Source of the DNA: Beauveria sp. NWAFU-1
Taxonomy: Eukaryota > Ascomycota > Sordariomycetes > Hypocreales > Cordycipitaceae
Direction: 5' to 3'
DNA: 64,000 bases
Assembly: GCA_024472245.1 (NCBI GenBank)
Contig: JANBXD010000003.1
Location: 3,906,001 to 3,970,000 of the forward strand
Shown: one piece after another, positions 11,168-22,078 of the stretch
Layout of the letters: every line of letters begins with the position of its first letter
How positions within the stretch are numbered: position 1 is the stretch's first letter
Translations under genes and position numbers: made by a program
The notes under the pieces: model-generated
The model's database searches: none
What the model was told of the DNA's origin: nothing
Seen by the model: the letters and a program-made list of their open reading frames with translations, nothing else

Positions 11168-12072
11168 ATGGTGCCGTTGCCGCTATTCAAGCTCGGAGCG
11201 CTGTTTCTGAGGCACGTTTCCAAATATGGTGCTGTACGTTCCCCTTGGTGACCTCTCGCTACTGCGTCACCCGCCCTTTTTAAACCCCGCAGACGACGCG
11301 CAATTGCTGACTGAAGACAATCTGGCAGAATCACATCAAGAAGCAAGCCCACGACCATGCGCGCTTTCGCGCCTTTGCCGCTCGCTACGGCCAGATGATG
11401 CACCAGCTGAATATGCGAATGTCGGTGGCACTGCTGCGGGACGTCGAGGCGGAACGGCGCGCCAAGGAAAAGGCGGAGGCGCCAACGGTCAAGACGGAGG
11501 CGCAGACGCGGCGCGAGGAGGAAAAGGAGCGGGAAAAGGAGCGCAAGAAAGCTGGCGGGTCGACGACAACGACAACGACGACACAGGGGACGACGACACA
11601 GGGGACGACGACACAGGGGACGACGACACAGGGGACGATGATACCGGGGACAACGACAACAGGGACGACGACACAAGGGACGATGACAACAGGGACGACG
11701 ACTGCAAAGAAAGCGCAAAAACCAAGGAGGCAGCCGTTTCAAAACATTTGGACACGCAAGTTCCGCGCGCTACCCGAGGAAAAGGCGGTGGATCTGTTTG
11801 CCGACGTGGTGGGCGACACATTCATCCTGGGGGTGGCAGTCGCGCTGATCCTGTACGAGTACTGGCGCGCGCAGCAGAAGCCGGACAGCAACAAGGAGCG
11901 CATCGAGGAGCTGGCGCGGCGCGTCGAGGCGGGCGACGAGGCGCTGCGTGAGGCCGAGGAGAGGCATCGGCAGAGGCTCGAGGCGCTAGAGACGGCGTTG
12001 CGGTCGCTGCAGGATCCGAAAACCAAGAAGCCGCTGTTGCCGTCGTTGCAGGAAGCAGCGCCGACAGTGTAA
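11168..12072 (+). CDS. OPA3-family mitochondrial protein with a low-complexity insert
   Basis: Two exons (11168-11233, 11329-12072; intron 95 nt) encode 269 residues. Exon 1 gives MVPLPLFKLGALFLRHVSKY, the amphipathic start typical of OPA3, and exon 2 continues NHIKKQAHDHARFRAFA, matching the conserved ANxIK...A-x-x-H core. OPA3 proteins are small mitochondrial membrane-associated proteins linked in animals to optic atrophy; their molecular role is poorly defined. The C-terminal half has the conserved LFADVVGDTFILGVAVALILYEYWR hydrophobic segment (about residues 184-208) and then a coiled coil. Between the halves lies a charged helix plus a Thr-Gln-Gly repeat tract (residues about 105-146), which makes the protein longer than the usual 170-220. 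An ATG at 11226 in the intron reads into a different frame and is not used. Confidence 0.85.
11575..11700 (+). repeat. 15-bp minisatellite coding for TTTQG units
   Basis: Four perfect copies of ACGACGACACAGGGG occupy 11575-11634 and then decay into related units up to about 11700. In frame they give Thr-Thr-Thr-Gln-Gly repeats inside the OPA3-like protein. The 15-bp period keeps the frame when copies are gained or lost. Confidence 0.9.
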
Positions 12073-12163
12073 TAAGACGGGCTGTTGGGATTCTGCAGAT
12101 TTGTCTATTTTCTTTTCCCTTGGCATGTTGGCGTTTGGGAAGTGTATACCTGTATACCTGTAT

Positions 12164-12169
12164 AATAAA
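12164..12169 (+). terminator. AATAAA poly(A) signal after the OPA3-like gene
   Basis: A canonical AATAAA lies 91 bp after the stop, preceded by the doubled motif TATACCTGTATACCTGTATA, which resembles a fungal TA-rich efficiency element. Confidence 0.6.
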
Positions 12170-14727
12170 GCACGTGTCTATAGAGGGTAAATCACCCAAC
12201 TCTCCCGCAAAATCAGATTAGAAGCGGCATTTTAACATCTACTCTGTTCATGTCATGAAAACAAGCAAAAAAAAGTAGATCAATCGAACAGGACACAAAA
12301 AGGAAATGGAACATTTGCTATGTGGACATGACGACTGTATGCTGCGTGTGGTGACACAAGATCTAGCAGGGTCCCGTCCCGATCTGCGCTGTCAGTGGTT
12401 GGTGGTGGACCAGCCAGGTAGGACAGCTGCAACAACTACCGAAGGCTGAGGCGGGATCAACAACCAGACGAGCAGTCACATTCTTTCATTCACACGGCCC
12501 GATTCAGCTTTTTCCCCTCATGTGATGGCGAAGAAGAGAAGCGCAAGTTTTAATGCGAGTCTAAAAAAGAATACAAAGAATTAGAGGTTCCACGCGGGCT
12601 GCATGCACTTGGCGCCCCCGCCGTCGCAACAATGAAATCATCCATTCACGTACAAGTAAAGTAAAAAAAGCCAAGACTGCAATAGCTCGGCCACTTATCA
12701 GTAGTCAAATGCAAGACGCCACTATGCAAATCCAATCACATCTCAGACACCAGCCTCCTTTGAATCACCGCTAATCCGCACAAGGGTAGAAAAATAAAAA
12801 GGCGAAAGAAATGATGGAGAGATGTGAGAGGTGAATCGGTTTTGCTTGGGGGGGGGGGGATCAACTGGTTGGTGGAGAATGTGGTGTGCTGACCAATGAT
12901 GAGCGTCGTACAGCCGCTGGACTTCCCAATCGGGCATTGATGGTGACGGTGGCTTGCATGCAGTCATTGATTCGCGAAAAGAAAAGAGGGGAAAGGTTCT
13001 ACTCGGGGAGGGTTTTTTTTAGTTGTTTTTTTCTTGGCCTTTTTGGTGCAGCGGTATCTGATTCATGCGAAAAAGAATTGCATGATACCAAGAAATTTCT
13101 TAGACTACTGAGCAGGTTAAACCGGTGGGAAATGGGCGGTGGCTGGCCTGGGCGAACAAAAGTCATGCGATTGATTGCTGGGCTTGCGCAACGCCGTGGC
13201 CACCAATGTACGATGAACAAGAGCCCCGTGCGGCCTCGATATGGTTCGCGGGCGGCGCGACCGCGGGCATCATCATTGGGGAAGCACACGGGGCAAGTTT
13301 TGGGCTATACACAGGTTCTTTTCGGCACATGTGGCGGGCGGCTATATCAGCGTCGTTTTATCCGGGAAGGAAAGAAGAAAAGGAAAAGGAGGACAGGGCG
13401 CGGCACGGCAGCCTGCGTCTTGGCCCCCCCCCCCTCCCTTCCTCTCCCGTGGCAGGAATTGAAATCTTGCGATGAACCTCCAACTTCCTCCCCGATTAGA
13501 TGACGGCCCCCCTCCGTTACGGTGCGACTTGACCAATGTAACAGATTCCTTTTTGTTGCATAGATTGGGCGTCCCGAGAGATCGATTGAATCAAAGAAAA
13601 GAAGAAAACGGGGGGAGGGGTTCTCGACAATCAGAAAGACAAAAAAAGCGCAGGCCATCACGCAACAAGTCACAGGATGGATGCGCAGCCTCTTGCAAGT
13701 TGCGACGGGCCGGGGTTCGCACCCTTGTCATTGTACGGAGGAACAGCAACCCGAAAAGATGATACAAAAGAAAAGATGGCACGGCTGTTGCTTTCCACCC
13801 CCCGCCGCCCCCCCGCACACACGGGCAAGCTTGTGGCTTGGGCTTGATTAAAAAAACGTGGGATGCATCATGCCCGTCAAAAAGAAGGTATATTGGAGGA
13901 AGGCGGGGGGGGAATTTGATGCATGGGCTTTTCATCTACCCGTTTTCTTCATCTTTCGTTTTCAAAGTGACGGATAACGGGTAGCAATGAAGAATTATAA
14001 GCCGAGGAGGGAAATAACATGGAACAAAAAATTCACAATGGGCGCACAGCGTGTACAAAGGACAAAGGGGCGGGCGGCTACCAGCAAAGTTGAAGCAAGC
14101 AAGCCCAGCAAGCAAAAAAAAATAAGGACGTTACAGCGTCCGTCCCACGGTACCTACATATTGGAATCCAAATGACGACCAAGATGGGGGGGACCTCTTT
14201 ATAATTGGCCATCTTTTTGATCAAAATCTAAAAAAAGCTTTGCATCCTTCCTCATCAATGCCCCCATCTTTTGCACCGCTGTTTGGTCCAAGTTTGCCTG
14301 GTGTGCTGCAGCCACTTCACAGACAACAATACCATTCAGACTGAAAAGAACTACCTATGCAGTTCCCAGCCCTTGCAAAGGACAAATAAATATATAATAA
14401 TAGACCACTGCAAAAGAGGGGTAAACCTACCTAACCACCCCCCTGACCCTTGCAACACACACGACACACACCCTTGCTCTCCACCCCTCCCCCCCCTGCT
14501 ACAACCGTCATCCGTTCCCATGATTGGCCCCGTCCCCATCGTGTAACCGCCGGACGCCCATCGCCTAACGCAGCCCCATTCCCCGGCCCGCTCCAACCAG
14601 GGCCTGCCTGTTAAGTTTTCTTTTTTTGGGGCTTGTGCTTTTTCTGTTGAAGAGACCCGACCGACCTCTTTTAGCCAAACTCCTCCGTAGGCAATTCCTC
14701 TGCAGCAATTCCTCATGGGCTGGTTAC

Positions 14728-14754
14728 GCCGCCGCCGCCGCCGCCGCCGCCGCC
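14728..14754. repeat. (GCC)9 trinucleotide repeat
   Basis: Nine uninterrupted GCC units lie in a non-coding stretch upstream of the small membrane protein gene. Confidence 0.9.
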
Positions 14755-15294
14755 GGACCGGTACGCGCCCGGTCTGTTCCTGTCAGCGGCCCTTTTTCTC
14801 ATTCTTCTTCCCCTTCCCCCCCTCCCCCCACCTCTCTCTCTCTCTTTGTTCTGCTAAAGGTTCGCCAAGAATAACCAGGGGGTGTGTCAAGGCGGCTGTA
14901 GAATGACAAAACCCTGGTACCTCCAAAAAAGCTGCCGCTTTCTCTCCTTCGCCAATGCTGTTGCACGACGGCTTCTATACGCTCCCAAACCTGTTTGTAC
15001 GCTAAAAAAAAAGGAAGAGAGAGGGAAAAAACTAGCCTGATTCTTCTTGTCCCCCCTTCTCATTGTTGTCCTGGAACTGAGAAAAATCACCCGTGGAGTG
15101 GAGAGGAAGCCATATCTCCTCCTCTTCTACCTCTCTCTCTCTATCTGCCTACTTCTTCTTTCAACCTGCCGTGGTACCCTTAAAACGCCTACTCCCTCAC
15201 CCTCAAACCGGCAACACACCTGCCACCGCCCACATGAACCAAAACCCCGGCCCCCTCTGCTCGCCACCGTTTCTCGTCCTCCTCCTGCTACAAC

Positions 15295-15321
15295 CTACTA
15301 CTACTACTACTACTACTACTA
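15295..15321. repeat. (CTA)9 trinucleotide repeat
   Basis: Nine uninterrupted CTA units about 1 kb upstream of the small membrane protein start, probably in its promoter or leader. Confidence 0.9.
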
Positions 15322-15460
15322 CCACTACTCTCGCCAGCGTCATCCTCGAATCTCGTCAAACCCTCGTCCAATAACCCCAAACGTCTTTGTTTTGCGACCC
15401 CGAGCTCAACTTCTCGATCAATTCTCCCACCAACTTTATTGCGGTCCCCGGCTCCCATCA

Positions 15461-15484
15461 TCTCTCTCTCTCTCTCTCTCTCTC
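15461..15484. repeat. (TC)12 dinucleotide tract
   Basis: Twelve TC units. Pyrimidine tracts of this kind are common just upstream of fungal transcription starts. Confidence 0.9.
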
Positions 15485-16305
15485 CTCTTGGCGCGCTGCC
15501 GTTCGACCCGCCTTCTCTCTTCTGGTCGCAATCGCAATCTCGCACCCAAAGAACAATTCTCGACCATTTCAAAAGAATTAGAGATTTCTACTTTTAAATT
15601 GCCACGATACCAGTAACCCCCCCCCGATCACACAACACAAAAGCAACGGCAAATGCCCACACCGTCGCATACATGTCTGCTATCCTGAGACGACTTCGCC
15701 ATCACCACCACTCCACCACCAGGGCACCTCGCCGCCTACGCATAAACCCGTCGACGCCGGGACAGCCTCTCTCGCGCCGTCCTGATACGTCTCTAGACCC
15801 TCGCCCTACCTAGGGGCGGGTCTTTCTTCTTCCTTCCTAGTACCTACTCTTTGCCGACAGCCATCACCCCCCTCGTCTAGTTGCTTCCTCCCCCCCCGGT
15901 TACAACCCATTTCGTCACTTCCGGGTTCGACTATTGCCGGGGAACCGCGCCAGCGCCAAAATCTCAAACGTCAAAAAAGAAAAAGCCAAAACTAACAAAT
16001 CCCACTCTGGGGTTTTATTGTTTGGTCCTTGAATCGTCTCTAATAAGAGTCTTGGGAGACCCAGATCGGAAAGAAAAAAAAAGCCCACTCTCTTTCTTCA
16101 TCTGTACTTTCAACATCGTCTGAAAAGTTCAGTGTCGAATACCGCAGAGCGGGCTTTCGTTTTCCTTCCCTTTGCGCTTTGGGTTCTTGATTCGTTTGGG
16201 CTGGCCCCTTGTTCGATTGCAATTCATCTTGTCTGTTGCCGGAATAGTCAGTTTACGCCGTCTTTTTGTGATCTTGTTGGAAATTTGTAATTGCAGTCTT
16301 CAATC

Positions 16306-16874
16306 ATGGGCAGACTCATCAAGAACCACTGGGCACGCCTCATTATGATGACGGCCGCAACTTGTAAGTTTTTCGACATCAAACCAATGTTTACAACTCC
16401 CCCCTAACACTCGACAATAGATCAAGTCGCCGCCGCCGTCGAAGGCTTCTTCTGGCCCAAAATCTTTTGGGACTTTGCTACCAAAAACCTCGACGGCGCC
16501 GTCAAGCCCATCCCCGTCCTGCAGCTCCTCAACCTCTTCTTCGGCCTCGGCATGCTGGCTCTCGAGTGGCCACTCGGCGCCGTCGCCGGCACCAGCCTAC
16601 ATCGCTCCCTCGAGTTTCGCCTCATCTTCCTGCCTCTCACCATCCTGACCTCGGTTCTCATGTACCAGTCCACCAACCCGGCCATCTACTACCTGATTGG
16701 CATGGCCGTGTATTTCTGGGCATATAGCGAAGGCGAGGTACGCTTTCTCTCTCTTTCCTCTCCGTCAGCAACTCTTTGCGCACCAACATACACTAACACG
16801 AGCGGCAGATAATCTGCGCCAAACCGTGGACGCTACCTCAGCGCATGCCACGCAATGGCCTCTCACGAGCATAA
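16306..16874 (+). CDS. Small four-helix membrane protein of a conserved fungal family (DUF7727-like)
   Basis: Three exons (16306-16363, 16421-16737, 16809-16874; introns 57 and 71 nt) encode 146 residues beginning MGRLIKNHWARLI and ending PRNGLSRA. All junctions keep one frame, and the third exon supplies the hydrophilic tail IICAKPWTLPQRMP. Four hydrophobic segments are visible: about 12-35, 50-75, 82-100 and 106-122, the second and third split by the conserved EWP and HRSLEFRL stretches. I recall homologues as conserved uncharacterised proteins in filamentous ascomycetes, so it is probably a real family and not an orphan. The function is unknown. The leader upstream is exceptionally long and tract-rich, which could allow translational control, but that is inference. 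Confidence 0.85.
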
Positions 16875-17547
16875 TGTCTTTTTATTTTTTTATTTTTTCG
16901 AACTTTCAATATCTTCTTACAACTCTATAACCATTGCCTGGCTGATTATCACACCAACGCAGGATTTTTGCATTTTTGGGCGTTTTTTATTCGGTGGATA
17001 GCGGACAATTTACGTCGAGTCTTGGGGGTTTCTGTAGACGGGCGCTTGTGCAAGCAGTGTACAGCTTTAGACCTAGAGGTCAACAAACCAACTCTTGCCT
17101 TTATCTCTTCAATCTTGTCAATCTTGTCTAATTTCCCTCTCTGCATTTTTACCATGCGACATCGTGAAAGGCAGGCAGTCTTAGTACCCACCTCGGACCA
17201 ATCGTGCCAGCCTCGGTTTCGGCGCCTAGTTGAAACAAGCCCTGCCTCAGTTCCGTCGCACCACAATCATGCGCACAACATCAGTGTACCTGTATGGCCT
17301 GACCTCATAATTACTCGACATGTAGTTCATTTCAAATCGGACCTTTTTTGAACCGATTCGCTGATTTGATTTCTCAAAGATGGCTACCTGGGAGCACAAA
17401 CGTTACACACGCTTCCTCACGCGGCTAAATGCGCAATCATTATAAAAATACATTCATCCGTCGCCATCCATGTAATGACCACCCCTCAAAAACCGCATCT
17501 CCTATCAGAGCCCAGGCCACTGAGTATCTCCAGTTGTTGATTTCACA
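16875..17547. other. Spacer between convergent membrane-protein and RTC3-like genes
   Basis: No gene is seen. A T-rich run just after 16875 is compatible with 3' processing of the upstream gene. Confidence 0.5.
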
Positions 17548-18006
17548 CTATTTCGCGTTCATGGAGCTCATGGAGTCATTCTTGGGTCCCTGGCGTGCGG
17601 GCATCTGTCACAAATATGGTCAGCCCATCATCGCAGGCACTTGTCTTCCGCCGTCGTCTTACCTCTGACTGCTGAATGTTGCCTTTCTCAAGAATCTTCT
17701 TAATCACCTCATCCTCATCTTCGGTATCAAACTCGGTAGCAAGAATGTTGTTGGGTGCCGCATCGAGCTGGCCCTGGGCACCATGCCTGAGAAGGAAAAG
17801 TCAACAAACAGTATGCGGTGCGGCCAGACTCCCGAGACTTACTTGTTGGTGAGGAAAATCTTGAAGGAAGAGATGAAGTGAGCCATGGGAATACTCTTAT
17901 CCGTCTTCCATTTGTTGTAGGTCTCGACGTCGTCAATGAAGATGATGAAATCATCACTGTTGCCCTTGTAGTGGCACTTGGTCTGAACAGTTTCGCCGCG
18001 AGTCAT
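17548..18006 (-). CDS. RTC3: RTC3-like protein, single SBDS/SDO1 N-terminal-type domain
   Basis: Three exons (18006-17843, 17786-17663, 17604-17548; introns 56 and 58 nt) encode 114 residues. The protein begins MTRGETVQTKCHYKG and contains the FYKG-like strand, the acidic IDDVETYNKWKTDKSIP helix region, the HGAQGQLDAA segment and the EVIKKILEKG helix, in the order seen in yeast Rtc3 (111 residues). The short Ser/Asn-rich tail comes from exon 3. Rtc3 resembles the N-terminal domain of the ribosome maturation factor Sdo1/SBDS and has been linked to RNA metabolism and stress; its exact role is not settled. Without exon 3 the frame would read on through the intron into unlike sequence. A (GTG)7 repeat lies just upstream of the ATG, in the probable leader. 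Confidence 0.88.
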
Positions 18007-18618
18007 CTTGACAGTTTTGTGGTGGTGGTGGTGGTGGTGCTGGAAGTCGCGTGATGCGTTGGAGTATAATGTAGGACGGTGTTTGGTGCTTGAATTTCGG
18101 AAGATTGATGTGCGAATTGATGGTACGATTCACACTGCAGATAAAAAGGGATGAACTTGATGAATAGGATGAAAAACTAGTCAATCGGCCGGCGACAGAT
18201 GCATTTATAGAGCTGCAAGCTTGTAGGAGCGGGGGAGCTGCTTCCAAGCGTCGACGTCATCGTGATTGCTATGGTGGGGACCCTGAGATGTCAACGCTGC
18301 ATCGGGACAAGTACACCCATACCCATTTTGGCCTGAGAGATACTTTTCATGGGTACTTTCTTGGCCACAAAACGGTCCCGCCAGTGACGGGTACCGCCTA
18401 AGCATTGCAAACAACGTCATCACCCTCACTTTACCCTCACTTGCCAGCCGGGGACGTGGTAAACCAACTAGCAGACCCCTGTCAGGTACAGCCACTTTTC
18501 CTTGGTAGAAGACGGTAGAAGAAGCCGCGGAGATACCCGCTCCCGGCGTGCTATTGCTATTGCTATTCGCTAGTATACAATCCCATCCTGCTGAGAGCTC
18601 CAGCTCTTGTTCCAGACC
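18007..18618. promoter_or_regulatory. RTC3-like promoter and RhoGEF 3' region
   Basis: About 0.6 kb without a gene. (GTG)7 at 18019-18039 lies 13 bp upstream of the RTC3-like start, reading as a CAC repeat in the minus-strand leader. Nothing else is clear. Confidence 0.45.
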
Positions 18619-18990
18619 TCACCCAAAGATGCCACGCAGGCTGCGGCCGCTGCAATCTCGCTCGCCACGCCACAGACTCCGGCCGCCTTTCTCGGACGCC
18701 TTGTCCAATCTACCCAGACGGGCCTTGAGCGACCTGGATCTGTACGCCTTGGGCCTGCCCTCATTCGGCTTAAGTTTTAGACTGAATTTGGAGTCTGTGT
18801 CCGCGTCGTCACTGGGATCGTCATCTCCCGAAAGAGTATCTGATCGCGCTCGTTGCTTCGGTCCGCTCGACTTTCTACCAATGGAATTGGCAAACCCTGA
18901 TGCACTAAACTTTCGCATCACAGAAGATGCCGACACCCTCATCAACTGTTCTGACCGAGATCGTATTGACATGCCGGGAAAGGGCAGCGC
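18619..18990 (-). other. In-frame coding-like extension downstream of the RhoGEF stop
   Basis: Directly after the TAG the same frame reads ALPFPGMSIRSRSEQLMRVS and continues 123 codons to a TGA at 18621-18619. It contains SASSVMRKFSASGF, an acidic SGDDDPSDDADTD patch and a basic Arg/Lys/Ser tail. From memory, fungal RhoGEFs of this type carry on after the DVWSR motif with a similar LPFPGM and SSASSVMRK segment, so this looks like the missing C-terminus. Options are a nonsense allele, a sequencing error, readthrough, or removal of the stop by a 45-nt in-frame intron (18951-18995). Confidence 0.7.
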
Positions 18991-21149
18991 CTAACGGCTC
19001 CAGACATCCGACACCATCGCTTCCAGACGGGCCCGTTCGCTGCGATCGGGCGCGAGAACCGGAGTTTTCTGAGTCGAAAGCAGAGACTGGGAACGATTGA
19101 TTGGCAAAGTTGTCGACGTGCTATCCTTGACACTTGTATTCTTCAAAATGACTTGATTATGCGGAAGTCTCGCTCCAAGCGTAGTAGCGCGATGAATCGA
19201 GATGCGCCGCGCGACCGATCCTAATACGTTAGTAGGGCGAGAGTGTAATGGGTTCCGGCATATTTACCTGGCTTTCCAAAAACGGACCCAAAGCCTTTTA
19301 TATCAAACGCCAAAGTAGTGTATGCATCGACTACGCCCTCGACTTCGTCCTTGGCGCTGCTGGCGAGGTGCCCCCGCCACTCTGATTCTTCACGTGCTGT
19401 ACACGCCGTCAATATAAGCTCATACAGTTGATGATCGCACTCAAAGACTAATTTCCAAGAAAAAGGGGCGGTATGGCATTGCAAACCTTATCAGTTAGCT
19501 CTGGCTACTATGTCTCGAGTCAACTTACCTCGTCCATCATCCGTCTCCTCCAGTTTAGCTTTGTGAATATTTATACAAGCTTTGATATCGTATACTGCAT
19601 CCAATTTTCCAGCAGTGGCGAGGCAGAATACATCTCTATAAAGCAGACATATCATGTACATGCCGTGAATGGCGCGTGACCCTTGCCAACAGGCATGCAG
19701 CACCCCGCAGAGTCGAATCTGCCCAAATGAACGAACGTGGCTTTTGGAAGAAGAATCGGGTTTCTACAAAGTTAGCGCGAGCTTCCGTTCCATGTCGTAG
19801 AACCTACCTTTCCAGGAAAGGCAAGTCGGTCTTGCAGAATCCACGTCTGCTCTAACCGGGCTTTGGTGTTTGCATCATCAGTGGCTTGGTTGATGATAGA
19901 AGTAGCCTCGCGCAAGCGAATAAGAGAACTCTCAACCTCCATGTGGGAATTCGGGCAGTCACACACAGGGGTATTTTTCAGAAGCTCTGCAAATAGGAGA
20001 GGGTATCGACAGACGCGTTGTATGGGCTAGGCGGTTAGCTCTAACTAGACAAGCATTCTAGCAGCACATACCTTGATCATTAAATCATGAAGAGTATAAG
20101 ACTTTCGTATTCCGCGCTGTCTGATGGGGTGCAGCGTAGTTGCCAGTGCCTCGATGCCTCGATGGCTTAGGCTCGCGTCCGGCATACTATCCAGCATGTG
20201 TTCGTGGCGCGCGCCGTATTCTTCATACACAAAAAATCGCTTGACCTATAGTAGATTAGAAACGGGTTGCTTGAAGATTGATTCGGATACATGCCTTTTG
20301 AGAAAAGATTTTGGCGACTTGAGCGACAGTCTGGGGCTCAGCTAGCATGTCTGGTCGACCCAGTTCGACGCTTTTCCAGCGTCGGTGGCCTTTGGGCTGA
20401 GCGTCAGCATACGTGTATTCTGAATGTGGGACCGCGCGATGAAGCTCTCCCAAGATCTCATCATGTAGACGAAGGATTTCGGCTAGATTTTGGTGGATAG
20501 CTAGTCGCAGTGAGTCGTGGCCGGGACAGGCAGCAAACGTCGTCACGTATACATTCATCAGTAGCCGTACGTCTCCAACATAGCTTTCTTCCGTTTGAAT
20601 GAGCTCCTCTAGTATACGTCGACGACGAAGGGCTCTCTCGATGGAGCATCTGTCTGTTGATGTGGCGCGCCCTGTGCTTTCTTCGGAAGACCTTCCCAGC
20701 GGCGTGCGGATGGATCGCCCAGTAGACCGGGCAATCCTTGTGCTCGAAATGCTCACAGTAGCGCTTTTGACTCCAGTTACGAAACCAAACGAGGAGCCGG
20801 ACGACGAATCTCGATGAATGAGCTGTGACCTTCCTTTCAGATCAACGAGCAAGGCAGGCGTTTCAGCAGCTAGAAGACGTCTTTGCATTGTGCGTCGACG
20901 AAGAGAGGACATCCATCGTGAAAAGCAACGAACGGGCTGTAGTGTAATAATCTGGCTTGCATCGTCGGAGCTGAATTGGGTAAATGTATCTTGATAGATA
21001 TCCTCGCTATCGGTCGACTCTGGTAATGCAATTGATTGCGGACCACAGAACTGATCAAAACTGCACTGACACGGCTCCTCCAGGGACGATTCACTGGATG
21101 GCTGTGTATTGTCTGAGGAGCTCTCGACGGAAGAGTCTGTAGAAGTCAT
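18991..21149 (-). CDS. RhoGEF (DH-PH guanine nucleotide exchange factor), frame closed by an in-frame TAG
   Basis: Six exons (21149-20295, 20245-20072, 20026-19808, 19763-19529, 19486-19268, 19220-18991) give 643 residues up to a TAG at 18993-18991. The five introns are 42-49 nt. The start is the ATG at 21149 (MTSTDSS); upstream in-frame triplets are not ATG. Residues 1-175 are Ser-rich with a basic stretch. The DH domain begins near 176 with the ILEELIQTEESYVGDV helix and runs through KRFFVYEEYG and KPIQRVCRYPLLFAELLK to about 415. A PH-like region follows (about 415-560), then a basic tail ending SDVWSR. Such proteins load GTP on Rho or Cdc42 GTPases for polarity and septation. The frame continues open and protein-like beyond the TAG (separate entry). 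Intron 1 has a GC donor. Which GTPase it serves cannot be read from sequence. Confidence 0.85.
20246..20294 (-). other. GC-AG intron in the RhoGEF gene
   Basis: The 49-nt intron starts AAG|GCATGT and ends CTATAG, with a CTAAT branch-like site near the 3' end. The nearest GT donor, 3 nt inside, would shift the frame and destroy the conserved KRFFVYEEYG segment, so the GC donor is needed to keep the DH domain. Confidence 0.8.
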
Positions 21150-22078
21150 TCTGGCCCAAGAAAAAGAGAATTCCAAAAAGCTCCAAAATGCCAAAATTAC
21201 GCATCTCAGACTGCAGGATATAGCAAACGCAGCTGGCGGCCTTGATGTCGACGGATCGTCGGTTGGCTGAAGTGCGAAACTGGTGAGAGTCTGGCGCGAA
21301 CGTGCAGACAGGCAACGCAGTACCTAGCGTAGGAAGGAAGGCGTTGCATGTAAGGTCGGCCAGGTAGCGATGCAGGTACGCCCTCCGATCAGGTACATAT
21401 ATACCCAACCCAGGATCGTCTCCTCATCTCGCAGGGTGCATTGGCTGCCGCACCTCGCCAATCGCATTTCTCGAGATTGCTATTGTTCTTCGATCATTCG
21501 GCGACGGCCGATAGATTCATCTCTTCAACTCTCACTTCCGGGGGGACGCTAGCCAGGACGGGATTGGTGGCGGAGGATTTTCGGGATTGGGTACCTGGAT
21601 TCAAGTTCCAGCAGGCCCTGGAGACAGTGGAGAGGGGCTTCCCGGCGCTGCAGCTGGCAACCCTCCAGGCCTTTGCGGGCACCGAAGTGCCCCAAAAGCC
21701 GCTAATCCGCTCCAAGGTTAGCCCCAGGGCAGCCTAGTGTGGGCCAGCTCATTGGCCAAGCACCAGGCTCAAACGAACACGTACAGCGTTTTCTTGGGGC
21801 CAACTTTTGGGCGACAAAGTCCGCGAAACTATTACTGCATACCTACACAGCCACGTGGGGCAGGCAGCCTGACAAAGCCAGTCCATCTCGCGCTTCCAAT
21901 CTCGAAGATTCTTTCTTCCCTTGTTCATCGTCAGTCAGCCTTTGGTTCAATCGTTTACGTCAAAGGCCCCCATTTCAATTGATCCCGAGGCACACACGAC
22001 GCATCCCGCAAGCCGCTGACCGTCGTTGACCGTCGCTGACCATCGCCGACTCGCCGACTCGTCTGCGGCGCCGACACC
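21150..22078. promoter_or_regulatory. Divergent promoter of RhoGEF and calcium ATPase genes
   Basis: 929 bp separate the starts. A plus-strand frame at 21441-21737 (about 98 codons) shows no recognisable domain and I do not call it. Just upstream of the ATPase ATG (about 22015-22065) a short imperfect repeat of CGCTGACCGTCGTTGAC-like units occurs, probably in the leader. Confidence 0.5.

Larger units (their letters stand above)
12073..16305. other. 4.2-kb gene-poor stretch rich in simple-sequence tracts
   Basis: I find no convincing gene. Frames here are short and their translations are dominated by simple sequence. A run of about 13 G lies near 12847, (GCC)9 at 14728-14754, (CTA)9 at 15295-15321 and (TC)12 at 15461-15484, with many poly-A/T and poly-C runs between. 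The last 1.5 kb is strongly pyrimidine-rich on the plus strand and probably includes a long leader of the membrane protein gene that starts at 16306. A non-coding RNA here cannot be excluded. Confidence 0.5.

Noticed and set aside
12886..13503. Plus-strand frame of 205 codons in the gene-poor stretch
   Set aside because: Homopolymer and simple-sequence runs dominate, other frames are equally open, and no domain is visible.
13690..13730. tRNA B-box-like GGGTTCGCACCC
   Set aside because: No matching A box, acceptor stem or cloverleaf could be built around it.
15915..15950. tRNA B-box-like GGGTTCGACT
   Set aside because: The flanking bases do not form a T-stem, and no A box is found upstream.
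21150..21194. Longer RhoGEF N-terminus starting at 21194
   Set aside because: The triplet at 21194-21192 is TTG, not ATG. The first ATG in frame is at 21149.
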